DNA of 64,000 nucleotides. It comes from Oscillospiraceae bacterium (GTDB taxonomy: Bacteria; Bacillota; Clostridia; Oscillospirales; Acutalibacteraceae). This document shows positions 7,450-16,596 of this stretch, piece by piece. The notes under the pieces are model-generated. The model was not told where the DNA came from, did not search any database, and saw only the letters and a program-made list of their open reading frames with translations. The number at the start of each line of letters is the position of its first letter. The first letter of the stretch is position 1. Made by a program: the position numbers and the translations under genes. The stretch lies in contig DPOR01000013.1 in the NCBI GenBank assembly GCA_003538135.1, forward strand, positions 92,968-156,967, read 5' to 3'.

Positions 7450-9192
7450 ATGGGATCGATATTTAAAATCACCGCGCTTGCGGGTATCGCCGCAGGAGCT
7501 TATGCGGCGGTCAAGAAGTTTGCGCCGAATATCCTGCCCGGTAAAAACGAGGCCGAGGATATGGCGAAGAACGCTCTGAACAGCGTCAAGCTCACTTTTC
7601 CTACCGACGAAAAATTCTATAACGGCACCGCTCTGACCCCGCCCATGGGCTGGTCGAGCTGGAACGCATTCAGAAACAGGATAGACGAGAAGCTTATTCT
7701 CGAGATTGCCGAAGCGATGAAGACGAGCGGGCTTGCGGACGCGGGGTATGAGTATGTCAACCTCGACGACTGCTGGCAGTCCTCTATGCGCGACGAAAAC
7801 GGCAGACTCCAGGGCGATTTTTCGAATTTTCCGAGCGGTATGCCCGCGCTTGTCAAGAGCGTCAACGATCTCGGACTTAAGCTCGGCATATATTCCTCAA
7901 ACGGCACCCTAACCTGCGAGGATCTGCCCGCGAGCCTCGGCAACGAGGCGACAGACGCGGACACCTTCGCCGAGTGGGGAGTCGAATATTTCAAATACGA
8001 TTTCTGCCATAACGTGCCCATCCCGATGCGCGCGCCCTATATCGAATATATCAGCGTCGCAAATTCGGACGGCTCTTTTGAAACGGTTATTCCCGCGGAC
8101 GATGCGTCACTTTTCGGCGACGCAAAGATACTCGAGGATGAGCGCCTTGATTCGGGCAGATATATCTCGGGGCTCTCCGCGCACAGAGGCTCGGCTCTGT
8201 TCGGCGTCGATGTGCCGGAGGACGGCGAATATTCTCTGACCCTCGGAATCAGAAAGAAGAGCAACAGCTTCAAATATCTCGAGGTCACCGTCAACGGCGA
8301 GGACAAGTACGCGACCACCGTCCCGCCGACAAAGGGCTTCACCGCCGACGGCAGACATCAGGTGAAGATAAAGCTCCGTGCGGGCGCGAACACAATAGAG
8401 CTTGAGAATCCCATAGCCTCGAGGCAGGACAGCGCGGCAGTGCAGTATGCCAAAATGGGCAGAGAGCTCATGCGCGCAACCGCCGAGTATGCCGACAGAA
8501 ACGGCACCGAGGAGCGCCCGATAGTCTATTCGATTTGCGAGTGGGGCAGAAATCTCCCGTGGCGCTGGGGCGCGGCGGCGGGCAATCTCTGGCGCACCAC
8601 GCCCGATATCCAGGCAAATTGGAAGTCTGTTGTCGGCACATACGAGATTAACGTCAACCTCTTTAAATATGCGGGCAAGGGCAATTGGAACGACCCGGAT
8701 ATGCTTGAGGTCGGCAACGGCGATCTGACCTTTGAGGAGAACCGCAGCCACTTCACCCTCTGGTGCTTCATGGCGGCTCCGCTGATTCTCGGCAACGACG
8801 TGCGCGAGTTTATCCGCGAGGACGGAACCGCCGACACGGAGAATGAGACGCTGAGAATACTCACCGACAGAGACATGATAGCGATTGATCAGGATGCGCT
8901 CGGCGAGCAGTGCAGGAGAATAAAGACAACGCTCATAGCCGATACGCTCATAAAGCCTCTTGAAAACGGCGATGTCGCGGTCTGCTTCTTCAACAAGGGC
9001 AGCGACACGAGATATTTCGAGCACCGCATGGACGATATCGTCTGCCGCTCGTATGTCACAACTCCTTTGGCGCAGGAGTACGAGGTCTATGACCTTTGGA
9101 CGAAGGAGACCTCGGTTATAAATACCACTCTCAGTGCCTTTGTTGAGCCGCACGGCGTCAAGGCGTTCAGAATAAGAGCAATATCGGAATAA
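7450..9192 (+). CDS. GH27 alpha-galactosidase with inserted beta-sandwich-like domain
   Basis: Hydrolyses terminal alpha-linked galactose (or alpha-GalNAc). GH27 hallmarks are TPPMGWSSWNAF, the nucleophile Asp about 184 in YFKYDFC, the acid/base Asp about 386 in TTPDIQ, and WNDPDMLEVGN. About 140 residues (roughly 190-328, with VTVNGEDKYATTV and IKLRAGANTIEL) interrupt the barrel and look like a carbohydrate-binding module. The N-terminus has a short Ala/Gly-rich stretch but no clear signal peptide. ATG 7450 is chosen over 7441 because AAAGG at 7436-7440 gives nine bases of spacing. The next gene starts four bases after the stop. Confidence 0.9.
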   Translation: MGSIFKITALAGIAAGAYAAVKKFAPNILPGKNEAEDMAKNALNSVKLTFPTDEKFYNGTALTPPMGWSSWNAFRNRIDEKLILEIAEAMKTSGLADAGYEYVNLDDCWQSSMRDENGRLQGDFSNFPSGMPALVKSVNDLGLKLGIYSSNGTLTCEDLPASLGNEATDADTFAEWGVEYFKYDFCHNVPIPMRAPYIEYISVANSDGSFETVIPADDASLFGDAKILEDERLDSGRYISGLSAHRGSALFGVDVPEDGEYSLTLGIRKKSNSFKYLEVTVNGEDKYATTVPPTKGFTADGRHQVKIKLRAGANTIELENPIASRQDSAAVQYAKMGRELMRATAEYADRNGTEERPIVYSICEWGRNLPWRWGAAAGNLWRTTPDIQANWKSVVGTYEINVNLFKYAGKGNWNDPDMLEVGNGDLTFEENRSHFTLWCFMAAPLILGNDVREFIREDGTADTENETLRILTDRDMIAIDQDALGEQCRRIKTTLIADTLIKPLENGDVAVCFFNKGSDTRYFEHRMDDIVCRSYVTTPLAQEYEVYDLWTKETSVINTTLSAFVEPHGVKAFRIRAISE

Positions 9193-9196
9193 GCTT

Positions 9197-10438
9197 ATGG
9201 AAGAATTTATCGGCAAAAACTATAATATTCCGCAGTTAGACCTGAGCGAGCGCCCGGAGAACACGCCGGAGAAATACGCCTATCTCTATGAGCAGACCGT
9301 GGTAGACGACAGCGAGAGCTATTTAGGCCACCCCGATTCAGTCCTGCTTAAAAACGGCGATATTCTAACCGTCTATCCCCACGGACACGGCAAGGGAGCG
9401 GTGCTCAATAAGATAAGCGCGGACGGCGGACTCAGCTACACAAAATGTATCGCAGCCCCGCCCGAATCGTGGAAAAAATCGCTTGAGACCCCGACTGTCT
9501 ACCGCCTCGAATTTTCGGACAACACGCCCGACAAGCTCATTCTCGTTTCCGCAAACTCCAAGTGGCCCGATATGGACACTCCCGGCGGCTTCAACTGCTC
9601 CGTCTCCTGCGACGAGGGCGAGACGTGGAGTGAGTTCGAGACCTTCTATTCAAAGGCCGACGGCTGCGATTTGATACCCATAGTCGCCATGGCGTCGCTT
9701 ACGAGGCTCAAGGAGAACGGCAAATTCGTTGACAAATGGATGGGCTTTTTCCACGACGGCAATTTTTATAATTACAAGACGATTTTAAGCTTTACCCCCG
9801 ACGGACGCGTTTGCTGGAGCAAGCCGGAGAAGTATTTCGCCGCCCACAGAGACGCGGAGCTGCGCTCGAATATGTGCGAGGTCGAGGTTATCAGGAGCGA
9901 CGGGGGAGAGGGCGATGAGCTCTGCCTCATCTCGCGCTCGAACACCAAGAAAGAAAACTCTTTGATCTCGTTTTCACGCGACGAGGGCAAGACATGGTCC
10001 GAGCCCGTTCACGCCCCATCCGCGCTCAACGGCGAGCGCCACAAGGCGGACTATTTAAAGGACGGCAGGCTGTTAATAACCTTCCGCTCGATAGAGCGCG
10101 CCCCGGAGAAGCTGAAGCTTTATTCCGATAACGGCGACTGGTACAGCGAGGGCTGGATAGCGTGGATAGGCAGCTACGACGACCTCAAAAACGGCACGGA
10201 AGGCGACTACCGCATCAAGATAGCCCATACCTATCTCGACGGTCAGACCGAGCCGGAGATTAAAGCCAACGCCGACACTGCCTACTGCGGAAACGTCGTG
10301 CTACCCGACGGCACGGCAGTCACCTCATCCTACGGACGCTTCGGCGAGAAGAACCCGGACGGCAGCGACAAAACCTATATAATCTCCAAGCGTATCAATC
10401 CGCGCGACACGGATGAGTTGGTGGGATTTTTGAAATAA
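9197..10438 (+). CDS. BNR-repeat exo-alpha-sialidase-like glycosidase
   Basis: 413 residues, six-bladed propeller type. Asp boxes are seen in SADGGLSYT, SCDEGETWSE and SRDEGKTWSE, and a conserved HPDSVLLKNGDILTVYP start resembles uncharacterised sialidase-like proteins of gut Clostridia. No signal peptide is present, so it acts inside the cell or not on intact mucin. The arginine triad of true GH33 sialidases cannot be assigned with confidence, so the substrate could be another sugar. It is the second gene of the operon with the GH27 enzyme, suggesting action on the same glycan. Confidence 0.72.
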   Translation: MEEFIGKNYNIPQLDLSERPENTPEKYAYLYEQTVVDDSESYLGHPDSVLLKNGDILTVYPHGHGKGAVLNKISADGGLSYTKCIAAPPESWKKSLETPTVYRLEFSDNTPDKLILVSANSKWPDMDTPGGFNCSVSCDEGETWSEFETFYSKADGCDLIPIVAMASLTRLKENGKFVDKWMGFFHDGNFYNYKTILSFTPDGRVCWSKPEKYFAAHRDAELRSNMCEVEVIRSDGGEGDELCLISRSNTKKENSLISFSRDEGKTWSEPVHAPSALNGERHKADYLKDGRLLITFRSIERAPEKLKLYSDNGDWYSEGWIAWIGSYDDLKNGTEGDYRIKIAHTYLDGQTEPEIKANADTAYCGNVVLPDGTAVTSSYGRFGEKNPDGSDKTYIISKRINPRDTDELVGFLK

Positions 10439-10504
10439 TAATCGGTTGAAATCCCTCCTGCCATATGTTACAATAAACTCAATAAATTACCGGAGGTGGG
10501 CGCT

Positions 10505-10837
10505 GTGAGCAGATCGAAAAACGAACTTCTGCTTGCGGCGTCCGCGTTTATTCTGCTCGCCGCCGCACTTACGGCCGCGTTGGCTCTGCGCTTATCTCCG
10601 AGCCGAGCCGCGAGCACGGTTCAATATACAGACGGCAGCGCTTACGGAATAGACATAAACTCCGCCGACGAAGACGAGCTTACCGCGCTCGCCGGGATAG
10701 GGGAGAAGAAGGCGGAGAGTATTGTCAGCTACCGCGAGGAGCACGGGGAATTTATATATCCGTGGGAGATAACAAATGTTGACGGAATAGGTGAAAAGAC
10801 CTATGAAAAAATAAAAAATGATATCTGCGCCGACTGA
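10505..10837 (+). CDS. ComEA-like helix-hairpin-helix protein with N-terminal membrane anchor
   Basis: About 110 residues. A membrane segment (LLLAASAFILLAAALTAALAL) is followed by two helix-hairpin-helix units (DINSADEDELTALAGIGEKK and EITNVDGIGEKTYEKIK), the layout of the ComEA DNA receptor. It would bind double-stranded DNA at the outer membrane face, in uptake if the rest of the competence machinery exists; none is in the window. GTG 10505 is preferred because CGGAGG ends eight bases upstream. The normal comEA partner comEC is not adjacent. Confidence 0.7.
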   Translation: MSRSKNELLLAASAFILLAAALTAALALRLSPSRAASTVQYTDGSAYGIDINSADEDELTALAGIGEKKAESIVSYREEHGEFIYPWEITNVDGIGEKTYEKIKNDICAD

Positions 10838-10863
10838 CGCGGGTTGTAAACAGGAGGAACGAC

Positions 10864-12348
10864 ATGACAGGCATCTACAAAAAATTCAAGAGCGGAACGG
10901 ATATCCGCGGAATAGGCATAGGAAACGGTGACGAGCCGCTCTATATGAGCGATGAATTTATCACGCGCGCGAGCGCGGCCTTTGCCGATTTTCTTGCCGA
11001 AAAGACGGGCAAGGCGGCGGAGGCGCTGACTGTCGCCATAGGCCACGACCCGCGCCTTTCCGCTGAGCGCATAAGCGCGGCGGTAGTCCGCGGACTCGCT
11101 CTGCGCGGGGTCAATATAATCGACTGTGCGTTAAGCTCCACTCCCGCTATGTTTATGGCGGTGCTCGACCTGCCCTGCGACGGCTCCGTGCAGATGACCG
11201 CGAGCCACCACCCGGGCGACAGAAACGGACTGAAATTCTTTACCGTTGACGGCGGCCTTGACTCGCCCGATATCGCTTATATACTCGAAAAGGCCGAGAA
11301 TATCGAGCTCGGCGATGTCCCCGCGAAGATAACGCCCTGCGACCATATGAAGCAGTACGCCGCGCACCTGCGCTCGCTTATCTGCAAGGGCATAGGCGCC
11401 GATGAGGCCGATAAGCCCCTTGCGGGCATGAGCATAATGGTTGACGCGGGAAACGGTGCGGGCGGTTTCTATGCCTCCGAGGTTCTCGCCCCTCTCGGCG
11501 CGGATGTCTCTCCGAGCATGAACCTCGAGCCGGACGGTAACTTCCCCGTCTATGTTCCGAACCCCGAGTCCTCCGTGATGATAGACAGCGCCGCAGAGCG
11601 GGTCAAGAGCACGCACGCCGATTTCGGCATAGTCTTTGACACCGACGTCGACAGGGCGGGCTGCATTCTCTCCGACGGCAGAGAGCTCAACCGCAACCGT
11701 CTTGTCGCCATGATATCGGCGGTCATTCTCGAAAACGAGCCCGGCGCGGTTATAGTCACCGACTCCGTGACCTCCGCGGGACTTACGAAGTTTATCGAGG
11801 CGCATGGCGGCGAGCATATCCGCTTCAAGCGCGGCTATAAGAACGTCATCAACAAGCAGATAGAATTGAACCGCGCGGGAGTCGATTGCCCGCTTGCGAT
11901 AGAGACCTCCGGTCACGCCGCGTTCAGGGAGAACTATTATCTCGACGACGGCGCGTATCTTGTCACGAAGCTCATAATCAAAGCGGCTCTGCTCAAAAAG
12001 AGCGGCGGCAGCCTCGAGAGCTTCATCTCCGACCTCGAAGAGCCGGCGGAGGAGCTTGAACGAAGATTCAAAATCGACCTCGAGGATTTCAAGCCCTACG
12101 GCGATAAGGTCATAGCCGACCTCAAAGCGCTCGCCGAGAAGCGTGACGGCTGGCAGGCCGAGAAGATAAATTATGAGGGCATCAGGATAAATACCGATAA
12201 GTCAAACGGCGACGGCTGGTTCCTGCTGCGCATGAGCGTGCATGACCCGATTCTCGTCTTGAACCTCGAGAGCAATTCGGAGGGCGGCACGGCAAAAATG
12301 CTTTCCGACGTGACGGAATTTTTGAAGGCATACGATAAGCTCAACTGA
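10864..12348 (+). CDS. Phosphoglucomutase/phosphomannomutase family enzyme
   Basis: Alpha-D-phosphohexomutase, 494 residues, interconverting hexose 1- and 6-phosphates. The phosphoserine loop TASHHPGDRNGLK (Ser about 114), the metal loop DTDVDRAG (Asp 259, 261, 263) and the sugar loop ETSGHAAFRENYYLDDGA are all present. The usual C-terminal phosphate-binding loop is less clear (GIRINTDKSNGDGWFLLR). ATG 10864 has AGGAGG upstream. Placed between alpha- and beta-galactosidase genes, it may serve galactose or hexosamine entry into glycolysis. Which sugar it prefers is not visible. Confidence 0.85.
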   Translation: MTGIYKKFKSGTDIRGIGIGNGDEPLYMSDEFITRASAAFADFLAEKTGKAAEALTVAIGHDPRLSAERISAAVVRGLALRGVNIIDCALSSTPAMFMAVLDLPCDGSVQMTASHHPGDRNGLKFFTVDGGLDSPDIAYILEKAENIELGDVPAKITPCDHMKQYAAHLRSLICKGIGADEADKPLAGMSIMVDAGNGAGGFYASEVLAPLGADVSPSMNLEPDGNFPVYVPNPESSVMIDSAAERVKSTHADFGIVFDTDVDRAGCILSDGRELNRNRLVAMISAVILENEPGAVIVTDSVTSAGLTKFIEAHGGEHIRFKRGYKNVINKQIELNRAGVDCPLAIETSGHAAFRENYYLDDGAYLVTKLIIKAALLKKSGGSLESFISDLEEPAEELERRFKIDLEDFKPYGDKVIADLKALAEKRDGWQAEKINYEGIRINTDKSNGDGWFLLRMSVHDPILVLNLESNSEGGTAKMLSDVTEFLKAYDKLN

Positions 12349-12353
12349 TTTTT

Positions 12354-12394
12354 AACGGCGTGCGGGCTTTAAAAAGCGGCGCACGCCGTTTTAA
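12354..12394 (+). terminator. Terminator after phosphohexomutase
   Basis: Perfect 11-bp stem, 12354-12364 against 12380-12390, with a short T-run after it. Confidence 0.8.
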
Positions 12395-12407
12395 TAGCCC
12401 TTCTCGC

Positions 12408-12437
12408 TTGACTACAGCGCCCGCTGTATGATAATAT
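12408..12437 (+). promoter_or_regulatory. lacZ promoter with palindromic operator in the spacer
   Basis: TTGACT at 12408-12413 and TAATAT at 12432-12437 (18-nt spacing) flank a palindrome, TACAGCGCCCGCTGTA (12413-12428), with perfect 7-bp arms. A repressor bound here would block polymerase. No regulator gene lies nearby. Confidence 0.65.
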
Positions 12438-12471
12438 TATTGCAAGACTTTTATATCCCCGGAGGGTAATC

Positions 12472-15400
12472 ATGGCAAAAAATGCAAAGAAAGAAATGTG
12501 GCAGGATATAGATGTATATTCTGTCAACACAGAGCCGCGCAGTGCAGCCGGCTTTCCGTGCAGCGCCGCATGGGAGAAAAAGACCGTCAGCCTCAACGGA
12601 ATTTGGAAATTCCGCTATTGCGAGAGCGTCAACGACATTATCGAGGGCTACTATGCTCCCGACTTCGATGTCAGCTCCTTTGACGATTTGGAGGTTCCGT
12701 CCGAATGGCAGATAAAGGGCTACGATATCCCGATATATACGAACATCAATTATCCCAAGGCTATCTCTACCACGAGGATTCCCTACATAAAGCCGGAGCT
12801 CAACTCCTGCGGACTCTATGTGCGCGAGTTTGAGGTTGAGGATACCGACGACAACGTGTTCATTCATTTCGGCGGAATCAATTCGAGCGGCGAAGTGTTC
12901 GTCAACGGAAAATTCGTCGGCTATTCTCAGGATACCTTCGACGAGTGCGAGTACGATATAACGGACTTTGTTCATCCGGGTGTCAACCGCCTTGCCGTCA
13001 CCGTGCGCCGCTACTGCTCGGGCAGCTATCTTGAGGATCAGGATATGTGGCGCCTCTCGGGCATCTTCCGCGATGTGACGCTCGTCTATGAGCCGAAAGT
13101 TTTTATCGAGGATATGTATATGCGCAGCGAGATGGCGGAGGACTTCAAGTCCGCCGTGTTCAAGCTTGACTGTGTTGTTAAGGCGCGCCGCGCTCAGTTT
13201 GACGGCGGCAAGCTCAAGGTCGATATCCTCCGCGCCGACGGCGCAAAGTTCGCTTCGGCAGAGGCGGAGGTAAAGGCTCTTGCGGACGGCGAATTTTGCA
13301 ATGTGACCTTTGAAATGCCCGTTGAAAATTTCGAGCTCTGGAGCCATGAGGACCCCTATCTCTACACCGTTCAGGTCACTCTTTCCGGCGGCGATTATAG
13401 CGACCGCAGAGAGCATAAGTTCGGCTTCAGAGAAGTGAAAATAACGCCCTATGACAGCAAGACGGGCAGAGGCCCGTTCATCCTGCTCAACGGCGTGCCG
13501 CTCAAGATTTGCGGCGTCAACCGCCACGATTTCCATCCGGATTACGGCCATGCCGTGCCGGAGAGCATTATAAGAAGCGACCTCGAGCTGCTCAAAAACA
13601 GCAACATAACAAACGTGCGTACCTGCCACTATCCGAACTCGCGCCGCTTCTATGAGCTGTGCGACGAGATAGGTATTCTCGTCATGAGCGAGAACAACCT
13701 CGAAACTCACGGCCTTGCCACGCGCGTCCCGCGCAGCGATCCGCATTGGACTGCCGAGTGCTGCTATCGCGTGCGCAATATGGTCAACAGCTATAAGAAC
13801 CACTCCTGCATCCTCTTCTGGTCTCTCGGCAACGAGTCCGGCAACGGCAACGCCTTCGCCGAGATGAAGAAAGAGATTTTGAAGATAGACAAGACCCGTC
13901 CGGTTCACTACGAGCCCGACGCAAAGCTCAAGACGAGCGACCTGTTCAGCGAGATGTACACCGTGCAGACCGCGATGAAGAGCATAGGCGAGAACAAGCC
14001 GCATACTCACAGCCGCGCGCTTTGGAACCTCGGTCTCGGCTATCATCTCAAGCCCTCCGATTATGTCGACAAGCCGTTTATAGAGTGCGAGTATTCCCAC
14101 GCCATGGGCAACAGCATGGGCAACTTCGCCGACTATTGGGAGGATTTCAAGAAATATGACCGTCTCGCCGGCGGATATATTTGGGATTTCGCCGACCAGT
14201 CGATAAGAACAAAGACCGCAGACGGCAGAGACAAGTGGAACTACGGCGGTGACTTCGGCGACAAGCCCAACGACTCTAACTTCGCCTTCAACGGCGTTTT
14301 CCGCGCCGACCGCACGCCCAACCCGCACTATTATGAGGTCGTCAAGTGCTATCAGCAGGCGGATTTCTCGCTCAAGAGCGGCAAGATAACCGTTCTCAAC
14401 CGCTTCATGTTCACCTCTCTCGATAACTTTAAGCTCCGTCTCGAGCTGCGCGAGCAGGGCAAGCTTATCGACTCCGCAGAGCTTGAGCTTCCCGACAAGG
14501 GCTATCTCGAAAAGGCGGTTGTCGATGTCCCGTTCGATCTCAAAACCGAGAGCGAGCGCACGCTCGACTGCGAGCTTATTCTGCGCCGCGACATAATGGC
14601 GCTCGAAGCGGGTCATATAATGGCGCGCGAGCAGTTTGTTCTGGGCAAATACAACTATTCCTCCGTCGCCCCGAAAGCGGACGGCAAGAAGGTTAAGTTT
14701 GAATATTCGAAGAGAGACCGCTGCTATATCGTCACCGGTGAGAACTTCGAAGTCAGGCTCAACAAAAAGACGGGCGAACTCTGCTCGTATAAGAAGAACG
14801 GAGTCGAGCATATCGACCGCGGCATCCGTCCGCAGTTCTCCCGCGCAAATACGGACAACGAGCGTATGGCTCAGGTGCCGTTCGAGTGGGTCAAGACCTT
14901 TATCGGACTGCACGCTTTCGAGAACGCGGAACGCATGATGCGCCCGACCTCGATAAAGGCGGAGCAATTCGGCAACTGCGTCAAGCTCAGCGTCAAGTGG
15001 CGCACGAAGTACCTGTCCGGCATAGTCACGGAATATCTCGTGTTCCCGGACGGCACGGTTTCCGCATCGCTCACCTGCAAGAATATCACTCCTGTCGATC
15101 TGCCGCGCTACGGTCTGACCTTTGAGCTGACCGACGGAGTCGACGGAATAGAGTATTACGGCAAGGGCCCGCACGAGAACTACTGCGACCGCAAGACGGG
15201 CGCACGTCTCGGAGTCTACCGCTTCCAGAGTGCGGAGAGCTTCATTCACGATTACCTGTTCCCGCAGGAGAATGCGAACCGCTGCGATGTCAGATGGCTC
15301 AAGGTCGGCAGCGAGAGGGGAGTCACCGTTTCCGCGGCGGACGCTCCGTTCGAGATGAGCGTGCATCATTATACCAAGAAGGCGCTCTACAATGCGGCTC

Positions 15401-15558
15401 ACTCCTGCGAGCTTGAGAGAAGCACCAACCTGACCGTCAATATCGACGGCAGACAGCAGGGAGTCGGCGGCGATATCCCCGCAATAGCGACGCTCAAAAA
15501 GCCGTATAAGATACCCAAATACAAGAAGCTCGAGCTGAAGGTCATTCTCTCGTTCTGA
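12472..15558 (+). CDS. lacZ: GH2 beta-galactosidase, LacZ type
   Basis: 1028 residues, the length of E. coli LacZ, with its five-domain layout: sugar-binding domain, Ig-like domain, TIM barrel and C-terminal beta-galactosidase small-chain domain (YYGKGPHENYCDRKTGA). The acid/base Glu is about 455 in SLGNESGNG and the nucleophile Glu about 540 in ECEYSHAMGN. There is no signal peptide, so it cleaves imported lactose or beta-galactosides in the cytoplasm. ATG 12472 has GGAGGG upstream. It is a single-gene unit between two terminators with its own operator-bearing promoter. Confidence 0.95.
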   Translation: MAKNAKKEMWQDIDVYSVNTEPRSAAGFPCSAAWEKKTVSLNGIWKFRYCESVNDIIEGYYAPDFDVSSFDDLEVPSEWQIKGYDIPIYTNINYPKAISTTRIPYIKPELNSCGLYVREFEVEDTDDNVFIHFGGINSSGEVFVNGKFVGYSQDTFDECEYDITDFVHPGVNRLAVTVRRYCSGSYLEDQDMWRLSGIFRDVTLVYEPKVFIEDMYMRSEMAEDFKSAVFKLDCVVKARRAQFDGGKLKVDILRADGAKFASAEAEVKALADGEFCNVTFEMPVENFELWSHEDPYLYTVQVTLSGGDYSDRREHKFGFREVKITPYDSKTGRGPFILLNGVPLKICGVNRHDFHPDYGHAVPESIIRSDLELLKNSNITNVRTCHYPNSRRFYELCDEIGILVMSENNLETHGLATRVPRSDPHWTAECCYRVRNMVNSYKNHSCILFWSLGNESGNGNAFAEMKKEILKIDKTRPVHYEPDAKLKTSDLFSEMYTVQTAMKSIGENKPHTHSRALWNLGLGYHLKPSDYVDKPFIECEYSHAMGNSMGNFADYWEDFKKYDRLAGGYIWDFADQSIRTKTADGRDKWNYGGDFGDKPNDSNFAFNGVFRADRTPNPHYYEVVKCYQQADFSLKSGKITVLNRFMFTSLDNFKLRLELREQGKLIDSAELELPDKGYLEKAVVDVPFDLKTESERTLDCELILRRDIMALEAGHIMAREQFVLGKYNYSSVAPKADGKKVKFEYSKRDRCYIVTGENFEVRLNKKTGELCSYKKNGVEHIDRGIRPQFSRANTDNERMAQVPFEWVKTFIGLHAFENAERMMRPTSIKAEQFGNCVKLSVKWRTKYLSGIVTEYLVFPDGTVSASLTCKNITPVDLPRYGLTFELTDGVDGIEYYGKGPHENYCDRKTGARLGVYRFQSAESFIHDYLFPQENANRCDVRWLKVGSERGVTVSAADAPFEMSVHHYTKKALYNAAHSCELERSTNLTVNIDGRQQGVGGDIPAIATLKKPYKIPKYKKLELKVILSF

Positions 15559-15596
15559 TAAAAAATAAACGCCCGCTTTTGCGCGGCGTGAAGCCG

Positions 15597-15635
15597 AAAA
15601 AGGCTGTCTGCATCTCAGTGCAGACAGCCTTTTTG
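15597..15635 (+). terminator. Bidirectional terminator between lacZ and dehydrogenase gene
   Basis: A 16-bp perfect stem (15597-15612 with 15619-15634), A-run on one side and T-run on the other, between two converging genes. Confidence 0.92.
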
Positions 15636-15636
15636 C

Positions 15637-16596
15637 TTATTTATTCACCACATTTATCGGTTCGCCCTTGACGAACGCTCTGAGGTTTTCTTCGACTATT
15701 CCGACGAGCCTCGTCCTCGTCTCGAATCCCGCCCATGCGATGTGCGGGGTTATCAGGCAGTTATCGCATTTGAGCAGCGGATTATCCTCTTTCGGCGGCT
15801 CGGTCGAGAGAACGTCCACTCCCGCGCCCGCTATCCTGCCGGAGTGCAGTGCGTCGGCGAGCGCCTGCTCGTCAACAACGGGGCCGCGTGAGGTGTTTAT
15901 CAGAAACGCGCTCGGCTTCATCTTCTCTATGAACCGTGTGTTCACCATTCCCGTCGTCTGCGGGGTCAGCGGGCAGTGAAGGGTCACAAAATCGGACTTT
16001 TCGAGCAGCTCGTCTGTTTCGACAAATCTCACCTCGCCGTCGCGGTCTCCGACTTTCGCGGAGCGCGAGTTTGCGAGCACGTTCATGCCGAAAGCTTCCG
16101 CTATTTTGGCTGCCGCCTTTCCTATCTTGCCGTAGCCTATTATGCCCAAGGTCTTGCCCTTAAGCTCCGTGAGCGGGGATTTCCAGAAGCAGAAGTGCGG
16201 GCAGCTGCTCCATTCGCCGGCGTGCACCGCCTCGCTGTGCAGAGCGACGCGGTTTGTGTGCTCGAGGATGAAAGCGAACACGAGCTGAGCCACCGCCGAG
16301 GTGCTGTAGCAAGGCACATTAGAGACCGGTATACCCCTTTCGCGCGCAAAATCAACGTCCACAACATTGAAGCCCGTGCTCAGCAGGGTGATGAACTTCA
16401 GCTCCGGCAGAGCGGCTATAGTCTCCGCGTCTATGGGAGTTTTGTTGGTTATGATAATATCGCAGCCGGCTGCGCGCTCGACTATCTTCTCCTTGGGCGT
16501 GCGGTCGTAGACCGTGTAGGTGCCGAATTCGTTGAGAAAATCCCAGCTGAGATCTCCGGGGTTTGTTGTGTAGCCGTCAAGAATTACTATTTTCAT
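15637..16596 (-). CDS. D-isomer 2-hydroxyacid dehydrogenase (glycerate/hydroxypyruvate type)
   Basis: About 319 residues. NAD-binding motif GIIGYGKIGKAAAKIAEAFG, catalytic Arg in INTSRGPVVDE, Glu in STEPPKEDNPLL and His in ITPHIAWAG are all visible. It reduces a 2-keto acid such as hydroxypyruvate to the D-2-hydroxyacid. The start is ATG 16596 (MKIVILDGYTTN) with AAGGA upstream; a longer frame upstream is only the overlap with the patatin gene, whose last 20 bases it shares, so translation is coupled. The exact substrate is not decided. Confidence 0.87.
   Translation of the reverse strand: MKIVILDGYTTNPGDLSWDFLNEFGTYTVYDRTPKEKIVERAAGCDIIITNKTPIDAETIAALPELKFITLLSTGFNVVDVDFARERGIPVSNVPCYSTSAVAQLVFAFILEHTNRVALHSEAVHAGEWSSCPHFCFWKSPLTELKGKTLGIIGYGKIGKAAAKIAEAFGMNVLANSRSAKVGDRDGEVRFVETDELLEKSDFVTLHCPLTPQTTGMVNTRFIEKMKPSAFLINTSRGPVVDEQALADALHSGRIAGAGVDVLSTEPPKEDNPLLKCDNCLITPHIAWAGFETRTRLVGIVEENLRAFVKGEPINVVNK

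Noticed and set aside
8107..9216. Minus-strand frame of 369 codons opposite the GH27 gene
   Set aside because: Same codon-bias artefact; the plus strand holds the catalytic motifs.
12451..15402. Open frame of 983 codons on the minus strand, opposite lacZ
   Set aside because: It is the mirror of a GC-rich gene with strong codon bias. It lacks a ribosome site, has a repetitive Val/Ala/Leu/Arg composition and no family, while the plus strand is a full GH2 enzyme.
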